Assembly: GCA_035547055.1 (NCBI GenBank)
Contig: DASZVN010000065.1
Location: forward strand, 1 to 21,424
DNA: 21,424 bases
Origin: DASZVN01 sp035547055
GTDB taxonomy: Bacteria > Pseudomonadota > Alphaproteobacteria > Rhizobiales > Methylopilaceae
Direction: 5' to 3'
This document shows positions 1 to 7,733 of this stretch, piece by piece. How positions within the stretch are numbered: the stretch's first letter is position 1; each line of letters begins with the position of its first letter. Made by a program: the position numbers and the translations under genes. The notes below the pieces were generated by a model. The model did not search any database. It had not been told where the DNA came from and saw only the letters and a list, made by a program, of their open reading frames with translations.

Positions 1-462
1 GATGTCCACCTTCGCCAGATGGTCGGCGCGGCCGACGGAGGGATTGCCGGCCGGATGAAGCGGGAACGCGAAGAACGCCAGCCCGCGCACGCCTTCCAGC
101 GGGGCCGCCGCCTGCGCCTGCGAGGTCATGCGCCCGCCATAGGATCGTCCGCCGGCGAACAGCAGGAGCGACGCCACCTCGCGCCGCGCCAGCCGGGCCG
201 CAGCCCGTACGGCGCGATGCGCGACCATGGGCGAGTCCGGCCGCCGCGCGCCGCGCGCCGCGAACGGAAAGTCGTAGCGCAGCGTGCTGATGCGGCGCTC
301 GGCCAGACCCTCGGCGAGGCCGCTCATCGAGCGATGCGCCATGCCGGCGCCGGCGCCATGCGCGAGCACGAGGCACGCCGTCTCGCCCTCGGCCCGCAGC
401 CACAGGCCGGGCACGCTGTCGCCGTCGTCGAGAACGATCGTGGTGGGCTGCGGAGCGGCCAC
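1..462 (-). CDS. Alpha/beta hydrolase (dienelactone-hydrolase-like), partial at window edge
   Basis: This gene is read on the minus strand and its 3' end lies outside the window, so 154 codons are visible. The protein begins VAAPQPTTIVLDDGD and carries an oxyanion-type HGAGAG loop (residues 35-40), a YDFPF segment near 63-67 and a nucleophile-elbow-like GGRSYGGR (residues 104-111) with the likely catalytic Ser107. This arrangement matches the small predicted alpha/beta hydrolases related to dienelactone hydrolase; the catalytic Asp and His would lie beyond the edge. I chose the GTG at 462 because GAGG sits 7 bases upstream. The reading frame stays open further upstream, so a longer N terminus cannot be excluded. 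Its substrate is unknown. It is divergent from the receiver-fixL-fixJ genes and shares their 215-bp intergenic region. Confidence 0.7.
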   Translation of the reverse strand, partial: MAAPQPTTIVLDDGDSVPGLWLRAEGETACLVLAHGAGAGMAHRSMSGLAEGLAERRISTLRYDFPFAARGARRPDSPMVAHRAVRAAARLARREVASLLLFAGGRSYGGRMTSQAQAAAPLEGVRGLAFFAFPLHPAGNPSVGRADHLAKVDI

Positions 463-629
463 GGCGCGCCTCAGAGCCGATCGAGGACGGTAAGACGCAT
501 AATCGCCGGCGGCCGGCGGTGGCACATCCAGCGAGATGCGCCCGATCGGTGAGGCTCCTGCAATTTCCTGAACCTTTCCCGAGGAGTGCGCGACGACGCG
601 GGATCGAGCCGTGAAAGGCCGTCCCCGCT

Positions 630-643
630 TTGACGTGAATCAA
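630..643. promoter_or_regulatory. FNR/FixK-type box upstream of receiver-fixL-fixJ
   Basis: TTGACGTGAATCAA matches the FNR/FixK consensus TTGAT-N4-ATCAA at 9 of 10 conserved positions. Its centre (636.5) lies 41.5 bases before the ATG at 678, so a classical class II promoter would start transcription at the start codon itself. The same regulator class is encoded at 8564-9256. Confidence 0.7.
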
Positions 644-677
644 GGTCGCCGCCTTCTCTCCGGCGTCCATTGGAAAC

Positions 678-1091
678 ATGACTCGAACGCATGCCCCTGA
701 GGATCCTCGCGGGCCGGCCGCGGCTCCGCCGGTGGTCTGCGTCGTCGATGACGATACGGATCTGCTCGGCGCGCTCCGCTTCGCGCTGGAGATCGATGGC
801 TACACGGTGCGGGCCTATAACTCCGGCGAGACGCTTCTCGCCGAAACCAGCCCGGCGCCCGAGGCCGCCTGCCTGGTGCTCGACTATCTGCTGCCGGGCA
901 TGAACGGCATCGATCTCCTCGAGGCGCTGCGCCGGCGCGGCGTGACCAGCCCGGCCATCCTCATCACCACCCATCCGAGCGCATTGCTCCGGCGGCGGGC
1001 GGCAGGACTCGGGGTGCGCATCGTCGAAAAGCCGCTGTTCGGCGAAAACCTTGCCCGCGCGATCGGCGAGGAGATCGCCAGCCGCGCCTGA
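678..1091 (+). CDS. Single-domain response regulator (FixT-like candidate)
   Basis: The 137-aa protein is a lone receiver domain without an output domain. The acidic cluster D24-D26, phospho-acceptor D69 (LVLDY), T97/T98 and K118 (VEKP) are all present, so it should accept phosphate. A 19-residue Pro/Ala-rich leader precedes the fold. It lies 25 bp upstream of fixL, behind a FixK-type box. In Caulobacter a single-domain receiver, FixT, is made under FixK control and inhibits FixL, so a feedback role is a reasonable inference here. Caulobacter FixT is reported to use a cysteine-bound Fe-S cluster; only C21 and C65 are present here, so any inhibition would work differently. A phosphate-sink role is the alternative. 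The Shine-Dalgarno sequence before ATG 678 is weak. Confidence 0.8.
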   Translation: MTRTHAPEDPRGPAAAPPVVCVVDDDTDLLGALRFALEIDGYTVRAYNSGETLLAETSPAPEAACLVLDYLLPGMNGIDLLEALRRRGVTSPAILITTHPSALLRRRAAGLGVRIVEKPLFGENLARAIGEEIASRA

Positions 1092-1116
1092 GGGCTTGCC
1101 ACCTCCAGAACAAAGG

Positions 1117-2655
1117 ATGACGAATCGCATCTTGGCGAGGCGGGCTGGATCGGGCCGGATGGACGCAGGCATGAGGGACGCACCCGGCGCGGCCGGGGAG
1201 CTGCCGCTCTGGGTGGCCTATGCCGCCGCGGCGCTCGCGGCCGTCATCGCGTTCGGCGTCCGGCTCGGGCTGGAGCCACTCCTCCTCGGCGCCTCGCCCT
1301 TCATCTTCTATATCCCCGCCGTGCTCGTCGGCTCGACCGTCGGCGGCCTCGGCCCGGGCGCTCTCGCCACCGCCTTGTCGCTCCTCGGCTGGAGCACGCT
1401 GACCGCGCCACAGGACCTGGACGCGGGCGACATCGTCACCATGGTCGCTTTCGTCGTCATCAGCGCGGGAATCGTCGTTCGCGGCGAATGGCTCCGGCGG
1501 ACGCGGCGGCGCGCGGCCGCGGTCGCGCTCGATCTTCGGGAGCGCGAGGCCCATCTCAACTCGATCCTGGAAACGGTGCCCGATGCCATGATCGTCATCG
1601 ACGAACGCGGCGTCATGACCTCCTTCAGCGCCGCGGCCGAAAGCCTGTTCGGCTGGACCGCGGCGGAGACCATCGGACACAATGTCAGCATGCTCATGCC
1701 CTCGCCCTACCGCGAAAGCCACGACGGCTATCTCGATCGCTATCGCGCCACCGGCGAGCGCCGGATCATCGGCATCGGCCGCGTCGTCGTCGGCGAGCGC
1801 AAGGACGGCTCGACCTTTCCGATGGAACTGTCGGTTGGCGAGGTCTCCTCGCGCGACCATCGCTTTTTCACCGGATTCGTGCGCGACCTGACCGAGCGGC
1901 AGGAGACGGAGGCGCGGCTGCAGGAACTCCAGTCCGAATTGGTCCACATCTCGCGCCTGACCGCGCTCGGCGAGATGGCCTCGGCGCTGGCCCACGAGCT
2001 GAACCAGCCGCTCTCGGCGATCGCCAACTACCTCAAAGGCTCGCGGCGGCTGCTCGCCGGGGTCGTCACCGCGGACACCCGGCTCGGTAGCCTCGACGAA
2101 GCGCTCGACAAGGCGGCGCAACAGGCGCTCCGCGCCGGCGAGATCATCCGCCGGCTGCGCTCCTTCGTCGCCCGCGGCGAGAGCGAGCACCGGGTCGAGA
2201 GCCTGTCGAAGCTGATCGAGGAAGCGAGCGCGCTGGCGCTGGTCGGCGCCAAGGAGGCGGGGGTGCGCGTCCGCTTCGAGCTTGACCAGCGAACCGACCT
2301 TGTCCTGGTGGACAAGGTGCAGGTCCAGCAGGTTCTGATAAATCTGATGCGCAACGCCATCGAGGCGATGGAGGCGGAGCCACGCCGCGAGCTCACCGTG
2401 GCGTCGGCGCCGCAGGCGGATGACATGGTCACGATCAGCGTCGCCGACACCGGCGGCGGGCTCGACGAAAAGATGCAGACACAGCTCTTCCAGCCCTTCG
2501 TCACCACCAAGCCGCAGGGCATGGGCATCGGGCTGTCGATCTCCCGCAGCATCGTCGAGGCGCATGGCGGCCGCATCTGGGCCGAGCCGAATCCCGGCGG
2601 CGGCACGGTGTTCCACCTGACGCTGCCGGCGGCCGTAGCGGAGGCGGTGCTATGA
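1117..2655 (+). CDS. fixL: Oxygen-sensing haem-PAS histidine kinase FixL
   Basis: The protein (512 aa from ATG 1117) begins with about three or four membrane segments (roughly residues 31-52, 61-92 and 105-122), followed by a linker, a PAS domain (about 145-262) and HisKA plus HATPase domains (about 276-505). The PAS domain carries the FixL haem signature: PYRESHDGYLDRY with the likely proximal His202, then TGERRIIGIGR with Arg222 at the position of the distal arginine, then RKDGSTFPMELSVGE. The phospho-acceptor is H293 (AHELNQP), the N box is near N413, and the G boxes are DTGGGL (445-450) and GMGIGLS. Oxygen on the haem is expected to switch the kinase off. Its stop overlaps the fixJ start (ATGA), which implies translational coupling. 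The start is uncertain: ATGs at 1117, 1159 and 1171 are all in frame and none has a strong Shine-Dalgarno. Confidence 0.92.
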   Translation: MTNRILARRAGSGRMDAGMRDAPGAAGELPLWVAYAAAALAAVIAFGVRLGLEPLLLGASPFIFYIPAVLVGSTVGGLGPGALATALSLLGWSTLTAPQDLDAGDIVTMVAFVVISAGIVVRGEWLRRTRRRAAAVALDLREREAHLNSILETVPDAMIVIDERGVMTSFSAAAESLFGWTAAETIGHNVSMLMPSPYRESHDGYLDRYRATGERRIIGIGRVVVGERKDGSTFPMELSVGEVSSRDHRFFTGFVRDLTERQETEARLQELQSELVHISRLTALGEMASALAHELNQPLSAIANYLKGSRRLLAGVVTADTRLGSLDEALDKAAQQALRAGEIIRRLRSFVARGESEHRVESLSKLIEEASALALVGAKEAGVRVRFELDQRTDLVLVDKVQVQQVLINLMRNAIEAMEAEPRRELTVASAPQADDMVTISVADTGGGLDEKMQTQLFQPFVTTKPQGMGIGLSISRSIVEAHGGRIWAEPNPGGGTVFHLTLPAAVAEAVL

Positions 2656-3281
2656 GCGAGGCGGTGGTCCACGTCATCGACGACGACGACGCCATGCGCG
2701 ACTCGCTCGCGTTTCTGCTCGGGACGGCGGGCCTCACGGCCTGCACCTATGCGTCGGCGACCGCCTTCCTTGCCGCCCTGCCCGGCCTGAAGGCCGGTTG
2801 CGTCGTCACGGACGTACGGATGCCGGGGATGAGCGGCATCGAGCTGCTGCGTCATCTCCACGAGCGCGGGACGACGTTGCCCGTCATCGTCATCACCGGC
2901 CACGGCGACGTCGCCCTCGCGGTGGAGGCGATGAAGGCAGGTGCCGCGGACTTCATCGAGAAACCGTTCGACGACGAGGTGCTGCTCGGCGCCGTGCGCT
3001 CGGCCTTCGGCCGGGGCGTCGCCCACGAGGAGCGCTCGGCCGAACGCCAGGCCATCGCCGCCCGGCTCGATGCGCTGTCGCAGCGGGAGCGCCAGGTGCT
3101 CGACGGGCTGGTCGCGGGCCGGGCCAACAAGGTCATCGCCTACGACCTCGGCATCAGCCCGCGCACGGTCGAGGTCTATCGTGCCAACGTCATGACCAAG
3201 ATGCAGGCCGCCAGCCTGTCGGAGCTGGTCCGCATGGCGCTGACCGTCGAGACCGCCCCTTCCGACAAGAGCCCGGCCTAG
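2652..3281 (+). CDS. fixJ: Response regulator FixJ
   Basis: The 209-aa protein has a receiver domain (residues 4-120) with D10-D13, phospho-acceptor D54 (VVTDVRMPG), T82 and K104 (EKPF), then a LuxR/FixJ-type helix-turn-helix (about 140-200; LSQRERQVLDGLVAG, SPRTVEVYRANVMTKM). Length and residue numbering match characterised FixJ proteins. It overlaps the end of fixL by four bases, so it is almost certainly the partner of that kinase. In other alphaproteobacteria phospho-FixJ activates fixK and some nitrogen-oxide genes. Its stop codon ends at 3281 and the convergent xfp stop begins at 3282, leaving no intergenic space for a terminator. Confidence 0.92.
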   Translation: MSEAVVHVIDDDDAMRDSLAFLLGTAGLTACTYASATAFLAALPGLKAGCVVTDVRMPGMSGIELLRHLHERGTTLPVIVITGHGDVALAVEAMKAGAADFIEKPFDDEVLLGAVRSAFGRGVAHEERSAERQAIAARLDALSQRERQVLDGLVAGRANKVIAYDLGISPRTVEVYRANVMTKMQAASLSELVRMALTVETAPSDKSPA

Positions 3282-5660
3282 TCAGCCGTCCGCCGGCGGC
3301 GGCGCCCAGCGCCATTCGGCAACCTCGGGCATGTCCTCGCCGTGGGCGCGGACATAGTCGTGGTGGGCGTTCAGCCGGTCGCGCAGGAACTGGCGGAAAT
3401 AAGCGGCCGGCGAGCCGAGGCCCGGCACGACGTCGAGCACGGCGCCAGCCAAGTGATAGCGGTCGAGCCGGTTCAGCACGACCATATCGAACGGCGTCGT
3501 CGTGGTGCCCTCCTCCTGATAGCCGTGGACATGGAAATTGTCGTGGCCGGCGCGCCGATAGGTCAGGCGGTGGATCAGCGTCGGGTAGCCGTGGAAGGCG
3601 AAGATCACCGGCTTGGTGGTCGTGAAGAGCGCGTCGAACTCGGCATCGGCCATGCCGTGGGGATGCTGGCTCGGCGATTGCAGCGCCATCAAGTCGACGA
3701 CGTTGACGACCCGGATGCGGAGCTGCGGCACGTGCCGACGCAGGAGATCGACGGCGGCCAGCGTCTCCAGCGTCGGCACGTCGCCGGCGCACGCCATCAC
3801 GACATCCGGCTCGCTGCCCTGGTCGTTGCTCGCCCAGTCCCACAGCCCGATGCCGGCGCGGCAATGGGCGACCGCCTGGTCCATCGCCAGCCATTGCGGC
3901 GCCGGCTGCTTGCCGGCGACGATGACATTGATGCGGTCCCAGGTCCGCAGGCAGTGATCAGCGACCCAGAGCAGGGTGTTGGCGTCCGGCGGCAGGTAGA
4001 CGCGGACGGTGTCGGCCTTCTTGTTGGTGACGTAGTCGAGGAAGCCAGGGTCCTGGTGGCTGAAGCCGTTGTGGTCCTGCCGCCAGACATGGGAGGTGAG
4101 GAGGTAGTTGAGCGAGGAGATCGGCCGCCGCCACGCCAGCTCGCGCGAGACCTTCAGCCATTTGGCGTGCTGGTTCACCATCGAATCGACGATGTGGATG
4201 AACGCCTCGTAGCAGGCGAAGAAGCCGTGCCGCCCCGTCAGGAGATAGCCTTCGAGCCAGCCCTGGCAGAGATGCTCGCTCAGCACCTCCATTACCCGGC
4301 CCTCGCGGGCGAGGTGAACGTCCTCGGGGATCGTGTCCTCTTCCCACACCCGCTCGGTCGCCTCGAACACCGCGTCGAGCCGGTTGGACGAGGTCTCGTC
4401 CGGCCCCATCAGGCGGAAGTTCTTCGCCGCCGCGTTGTCGCAGATCACGTCGCGCAGATAGGTGCCGAGCACGCGCGTCGCCTCACCCATCGAGACGCCC
4501 GGCCTCGGCACCTCGACGGCGTAGGCGCGGAAATCGGGCAGCCGGAGCTCGCGCCTCAGAAGGCCGCCATTGGCGTGCGGATTCGCGCCCATGCGACGCG
4601 TGCCGTCGGGCGCGAGCACGGCGAGCGCCGGGTCGAAGCGGCCCTTGTCGTCGAACAGCTCCGCCGGCTTGTAGCTCCGCATCCAGGCTTCGAGCTGGGC
4701 GAGATGGGCCGGGTTCTCCCGCACGTTCGGCAGCGGCACCTGGTGGGCACGCCAGAAGCCCTCGACCTTGAGGCCGTCCACCTCCTTCGGCCCGGTCCAG
4801 CCCTTGGGCGTCCGCAGCACGATCATCGGCCAGCGCGGGCGTCCGGCGCCGCTGCCAGATCGGGCCCCGCGCTGGATCGCCCCGATCTCGTCGAGCACCT
4901 TGTCGAGCGTCGCGGCCATCTGGCGGTGGACGGCGGGCGGATCGGAGCCTTCGACGAAATGCGGCGCATAGCCGTAGCCCGTGAAGAGTGCCGTCAGCTC
5001 GGTGTCGGACAGGCGGCCGAGGATCGTCGGGTTGGCGATCTTGTAGCCGTTGAGGTGGAGGATCGGCAGGACGGCGCCGTCGCCCTTCGGGTCGAGGAAC
5101 TTGTTGCCGTGCCACGAGGTCGCGAGCGGCCCGGTCTCGGCCTCGCCGTCGCCGACGACGCAGGCGACGATCAGATCCGGATTGTCGAAGGCAGCGCCGT
5201 AGGCATGGGCGAGCGCATAGCCGAGCTCGCCGCCCTCGTGGATCGAGCCCGGCGTCTCCGGCGCGGCATGGCTCGGAATGCCGCCGGGGAACGAGAACTG
5301 GCGGAACAGCTTCCGCAGCCCCTCCTCGTCCCGCGAGATGTCGGGATAGATCTCGCTGTAGGTGCCTTCGAGATAGGTGTTGGCGACCATGCCCGGGCCG
5401 CCGTGGCCGGGGCCGCAGACATAGATCACGTCGAGGTCGCGAGCTTTGATCGCCCGGTTGAGGTGGACGTAGACGAAGTTCAGCCCCGGCGTCGTGCCCC
5501 AATGGCCGAGAAGGCGCGGCTTGATGTGCTCGGCCTTCAGCGGCTCGCGCAGCAGCGGGTTGTCGAGCAGATAGATCTGGCCGACCGAGAGATAGTTGGC
5601 AGCGCGCCAATAGGCGTCGAGCTTGGCGAGATCGGCATCGGCGAGCGGCGATGGGTCCAT
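3282..5660 (-). CDS. xfp: Xylulose-5-phosphate/fructose-6-phosphate phosphoketolase
   Basis: The 792-aa product has the normal length of a ThDP-dependent phosphoketolase, which cleaves xylulose-5-P or fructose-6-P with phosphate to give acetyl phosphate plus a C3 or C4 sugar phosphate. Family landmarks are YLSVGQIYL (24-32), GHWGTTPGLNF (52-62), GPGHGGPG (83-90), the ThDP-binding GDGEAETGP (170-178) and DHNGFSHQDPGF in the C-terminal half. ATG 5660 follows AGGAGGAGG with good spacing. The open frame continues upstream through ackA in another frame, but that is not a fusion. The gap to ackA is 17 bp, so acetyl phosphate from this enzyme feeds the next enzyme of the same operon and yields ATP without respiration. 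Transcription probably starts at the box near 7716. Confidence 0.95.
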   Translation of the reverse strand: MDPSPLADADLAKLDAYWRAANYLSVGQIYLLDNPLLREPLKAEHIKPRLLGHWGTTPGLNFVYVHLNRAIKARDLDVIYVCGPGHGGPGMVANTYLEGTYSEIYPDISRDEEGLRKLFRQFSFPGGIPSHAAPETPGSIHEGGELGYALAHAYGAAFDNPDLIVACVVGDGEAETGPLATSWHGNKFLDPKGDGAVLPILHLNGYKIANPTILGRLSDTELTALFTGYGYAPHFVEGSDPPAVHRQMAATLDKVLDEIGAIQRGARSGSGAGRPRWPMIVLRTPKGWTGPKEVDGLKVEGFWRAHQVPLPNVRENPAHLAQLEAWMRSYKPAELFDDKGRFDPALAVLAPDGTRRMGANPHANGGLLRRELRLPDFRAYAVEVPRPGVSMGEATRVLGTYLRDVICDNAAAKNFRLMGPDETSSNRLDAVFEATERVWEEDTIPEDVHLAREGRVMEVLSEHLCQGWLEGYLLTGRHGFFACYEAFIHIVDSMVNQHAKWLKVSRELAWRRPISSLNYLLTSHVWRQDHNGFSHQDPGFLDYVTNKKADTVRVYLPPDANTLLWVADHCLRTWDRINVIVAGKQPAPQWLAMDQAVAHCRAGIGLWDWASNDQGSEPDVVMACAGDVPTLETLAAVDLLRRHVPQLRIRVVNVVDLMALQSPSQHPHGMADAEFDALFTTTKPVIFAFHGYPTLIHRLTYRRAGHDNFHVHGYQEEGTTTTPFDMVVLNRLDRYHLAGAVLDVVPGLGSPAAYFRQFLRDRLNAHHDYVRAHGEDMPEVAEWRWAPPPADG

Positions 5661-5677
5661 GGCCTCCTCCTGTCCGG

Positions 5678-6877
5678 CTAGGCCGCCTGCCGGGCGAGGC
5701 AGGCGAGCGTGCCGCGGGCGATCACCAGCTCCTCGTCGGTCGGGATCGCCCACACTGAAACGCGGCTCGACGGCTGGCTGATGCAGAGCCGGCCGGCTGC
5801 GTTCGCCGCCTCGTCCAGCGCGACGCCCAGCCAGGCCAGCCGAGCCGCGACCGCGCGACGGATCGAGGGCGCGTTCTCGCCGACGCCGGCGGTGAAGACG
5901 AAGGCGTCGAGCCCACCGAGCGTGCCGGCGAGCGCCGCGCTCTCGCGGGCGATGCGCCAGACATAGAGGTCGATCGCCTCTTTCGCGTGCGGCTCGCCGC
6001 TCGCGAGGAGCGCCTTCATGTCGCCGGTGATGCCGGAGACGCCGAGGAGGCCGGAGCGGTGGTAAAGCATGTCCTCGATGTCGGCGACCGCCATGCCCTT
6101 CTCGCGGGCGAGATAGAGCACGACGCCGGGGTCGAGCGCGCCCGGCCGCGTCGCCATGACGAGACCGTCGAGCACGGAAAATCCCATGGTGGTCTCGACG
6201 CTGTTCCCGTCGCGGAGCGCGCAGAGGCTCGCGCCGGCGCCGAGATGAGCGACGATCACACGGCTGGTGCCGGCTGCGGCGTCGAGTTCCCGCAGGCGGC
6301 CGGCAATGTAGTCGTAGGACAGGCCGTGAAAGCCGTAGCGGCGCAGGCCCGCCTCCTCGGCCAGGTCGCGCGGCAGCGCGATACGGGTGACGGTCGCGTC
6401 CTGCCCCGCATGAAAGGCGGTGTCGAAGCAGCCGACCTGAGGCAGGCCGGGCCGCATCGCCGCGACCGCTTTCACCGCCGCGAGATTGTGCGGCTGATGC
6501 AGCGGCGCGAGCGGGCACAGTGCATCGAGCTTCGCCATCGTGCCGGCATCGAGCAGCGCCGGGGCGACGAAATTCGTCCCACCGTGAACGATGCGATGGC
6601 CGATGGCGGCGAGCCCCTCCTCGCCGAGATGACTGGCGACGAAGTCGAGCACCGGGCCGAGCATGGCATCCTGGTCCAGTTCCCGCGCGGCGGGCCAACG
6701 CTTCTCCCACCGCACCTCGCCGGCGGCATTGCGCGCAACGGCATGCGGACCGCCTTCCCTGCCGATGCCATCGATCTTGCCGCTCAGGATGCACTTCGGA
6801 CCGTCAGCCGCGGCCTCGAACAGCGCAAACTTGAGGCTCGACGAGCCGGCATTCAGGGCAAGGACCGCATCAGGCAT
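5678..6877 (-). CDS. ackA: Acetate kinase
   Basis: The 399-aa protein converts acetyl phosphate and ADP to acetate and ATP. It has the acetate/propionate kinase signatures LNAGSSSLKF (8-17), HRIVHGG (94-100, containing R95), FDTAFH (151-156, D152), YGFHG (181-185, H184), HLGAGAS (211-217), TRPGALDPG with R244, and FTAGVGENAP near the C terminus. All residues known to be catalytic in the family can be placed. ATG 6877 is preceded by GGAG at suitable spacing. No phosphotransacetylase gene is adjacent; acetyl phosphate is expected to come from xfp immediately downstream. The pair is therefore a fermentative ATP-yielding module. Confidence 0.95.
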   Translation of the reverse strand: MPDAVLALNAGSSSLKFALFEAAADGPKCILSGKIDGIGREGGPHAVARNAAGEVRWEKRWPAARELDQDAMLGPVLDFVASHLGEEGLAAIGHRIVHGGTNFVAPALLDAGTMAKLDALCPLAPLHQPHNLAAVKAVAAMRPGLPQVGCFDTAFHAGQDATVTRIALPRDLAEEAGLRRYGFHGLSYDYIAGRLRELDAAAGTSRVIVAHLGAGASLCALRDGNSVETTMGFSVLDGLVMATRPGALDPGVVLYLAREKGMAVADIEDMLYHRSGLLGVSGITGDMKALLASGEPHAKEAIDLYVWRIARESAALAGTLGGLDAFVFTAGVGENAPSIRRAVAARLAWLGVALDEAANAAGRLCISQPSSRVSVWAIPTDEELVIARGTLACLARQAA

Positions 6878-6989
6878 CGGCTGCTCCGCGGGGCATCAAC
6901 GCGTCCATCGGACATCCGGAGCCGCCGGCGCGACGCAAGAACGCCGGGCGGCATGGTCATCCCACGCCGCCCAGCCGTCGTGCCCGTCG

Positions 6990-7637
6990 TCAGCCGACCG
7001 TCACCCGGTCGATCACCTGGCCGACACCCGGCGCGGCCCAGACTGCCGTCTCCAGCATCTCGCGTTCGTGCCAGGCCCGCACCTTGCCTTCCAGCGTTAC
7101 CTTGTCGCCGGCGACGTTGATCCGGATGCCGCCAGCCTCGATCTCGGCATTGCGCTTCAGCGCATCCTCGATGCGCTTCTTGATGTCCGGCACCTGCGGA
7201 CGCGGCTTGATCGCAATCAGGTTGGTCACGCCGAGGACGCCGCTCAGCTTGCGCACGTTCTCCTCGGCCGCGGTGCGCTGATACTGCCACTCGACCGTGC
7301 CGGAGAGCGTCAGCCAGCCGCCCTCCACCTTCACCTGGATGGCGTTCTTCGGCAGCAGCGTGTCCCAGCCGATCACATCGACCGCGCGCTTGGCAATCTC
7401 GTCGTCGGCATTGGTCTTGGCGTAGGGGCTGCGCACCTCGATCTCCTGGGCGATGCCGCGAACGCCGCGGACCCGCTTCGCCACCCGCTCGGCCGTCGCC
7501 TTCTCGGCATAGCTGCCGACGTGGCCGCTCAGCGTCACCACGCCGTTCTCGACCGCGACGCCGATGTCGGCCGCGTCGATGCTCGGCTCCCATTCCAGCT
7601 CGTCGACCACATCCTGTCGAAGCTGCTTGTCGTCCAT
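6990..7637 (-). CDS. Protein with three BON domains
   Basis: The 215-aa protein is built from three BON (OsmY-type) domains at about residues 2-69, 76-145 and 150-215, each with the V-x-L-x-G-x-V signature (GVVTLSGHV, GWLTLSGTV, DKVTLEGKV). ATG 7637 follows AGGAGG at ideal spacing; an upstream in-frame start at 7685 would only add a short hydrophobic stretch. No signal peptide is visible with the chosen start, so the protein is likely cytoplasmic. BON domains are associated with envelope and osmotic stress and with ligand binding, but the function of triple-BON proteins is not established. It is the first gene after the FixK-type box at 7709-7722 and lies 112 bp before ackA on the same strand. 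A decayed copy of its first domain lies at 16551-16700. Confidence 0.88.
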   Translation of the reverse strand: MDDKQLRQDVVDELEWEPSIDAADIGVAVENGVVTLSGHVGSYAEKATAERVAKRVRGVRGIAQEIEVRSPYAKTNADDEIAKRAVDVIGWDTLLPKNAIQVKVEGGWLTLSGTVEWQYQRTAAEENVRKLSGVLGVTNLIAIKPRPQVPDIKKRIEDALKRNAEIEAGGIRINVAGDKVTLEGKVRAWHEREMLETAVWAAPGVGQVIDRVTVG

Positions 7638-7708
7638 GATGGCCTCCTGTGCCATGCCAAACAGCCCCCCAATGCCCAACAGCATTTCATCGGGCCGCCC
7701 GCCGGGCG

Positions 7709-7722
7709 ATGATCTGGATCAA
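7709..7722. promoter_or_regulatory. FNR/FixK-type box upstream of BON-ackA-xfp
   Basis: ATGATCTGGATCAA matches TTGAT-N4-ATCAA with one mismatch. It lies in the gap between the SDR stop (7734) and the BON start (7637), its centre 78 bases upstream of that ATG. A class II start would leave a leader of about 37 bases that includes the AGGAGG ribosome site. Confidence 0.65.
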
Positions 7723-7733
7723 GCGCCTGGCGT

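Noticed and set aside
964..2616. Long minus-strand open frame of 550 codons opposite fixL
   Set aside because: It is the antisense shadow of fixL, with composition biased to Arg, Ala, Gly and Asp and no recognisable domain. Similar shadows lie opposite the ATPase, nirK, xfp and recJ.
3282..6794. Open frame of 1170 codons that would fuse xfp to an upstream extension through ackA
   Set aside because: The upstream 375 or so codons are an out-of-frame reading of ackA with Arg/Gly/Ala-rich nonsense. The phosphoketolase family sequence begins at the ATG at 5660, which has a strong ribosome site.
6878..6989. Regulatory or coding element between the BON gene and ackA
   Set aside because: The 112 bp contain no conserved box, strong hairpin or start codon with a ribosome site, and look like an ordinary operon gap.
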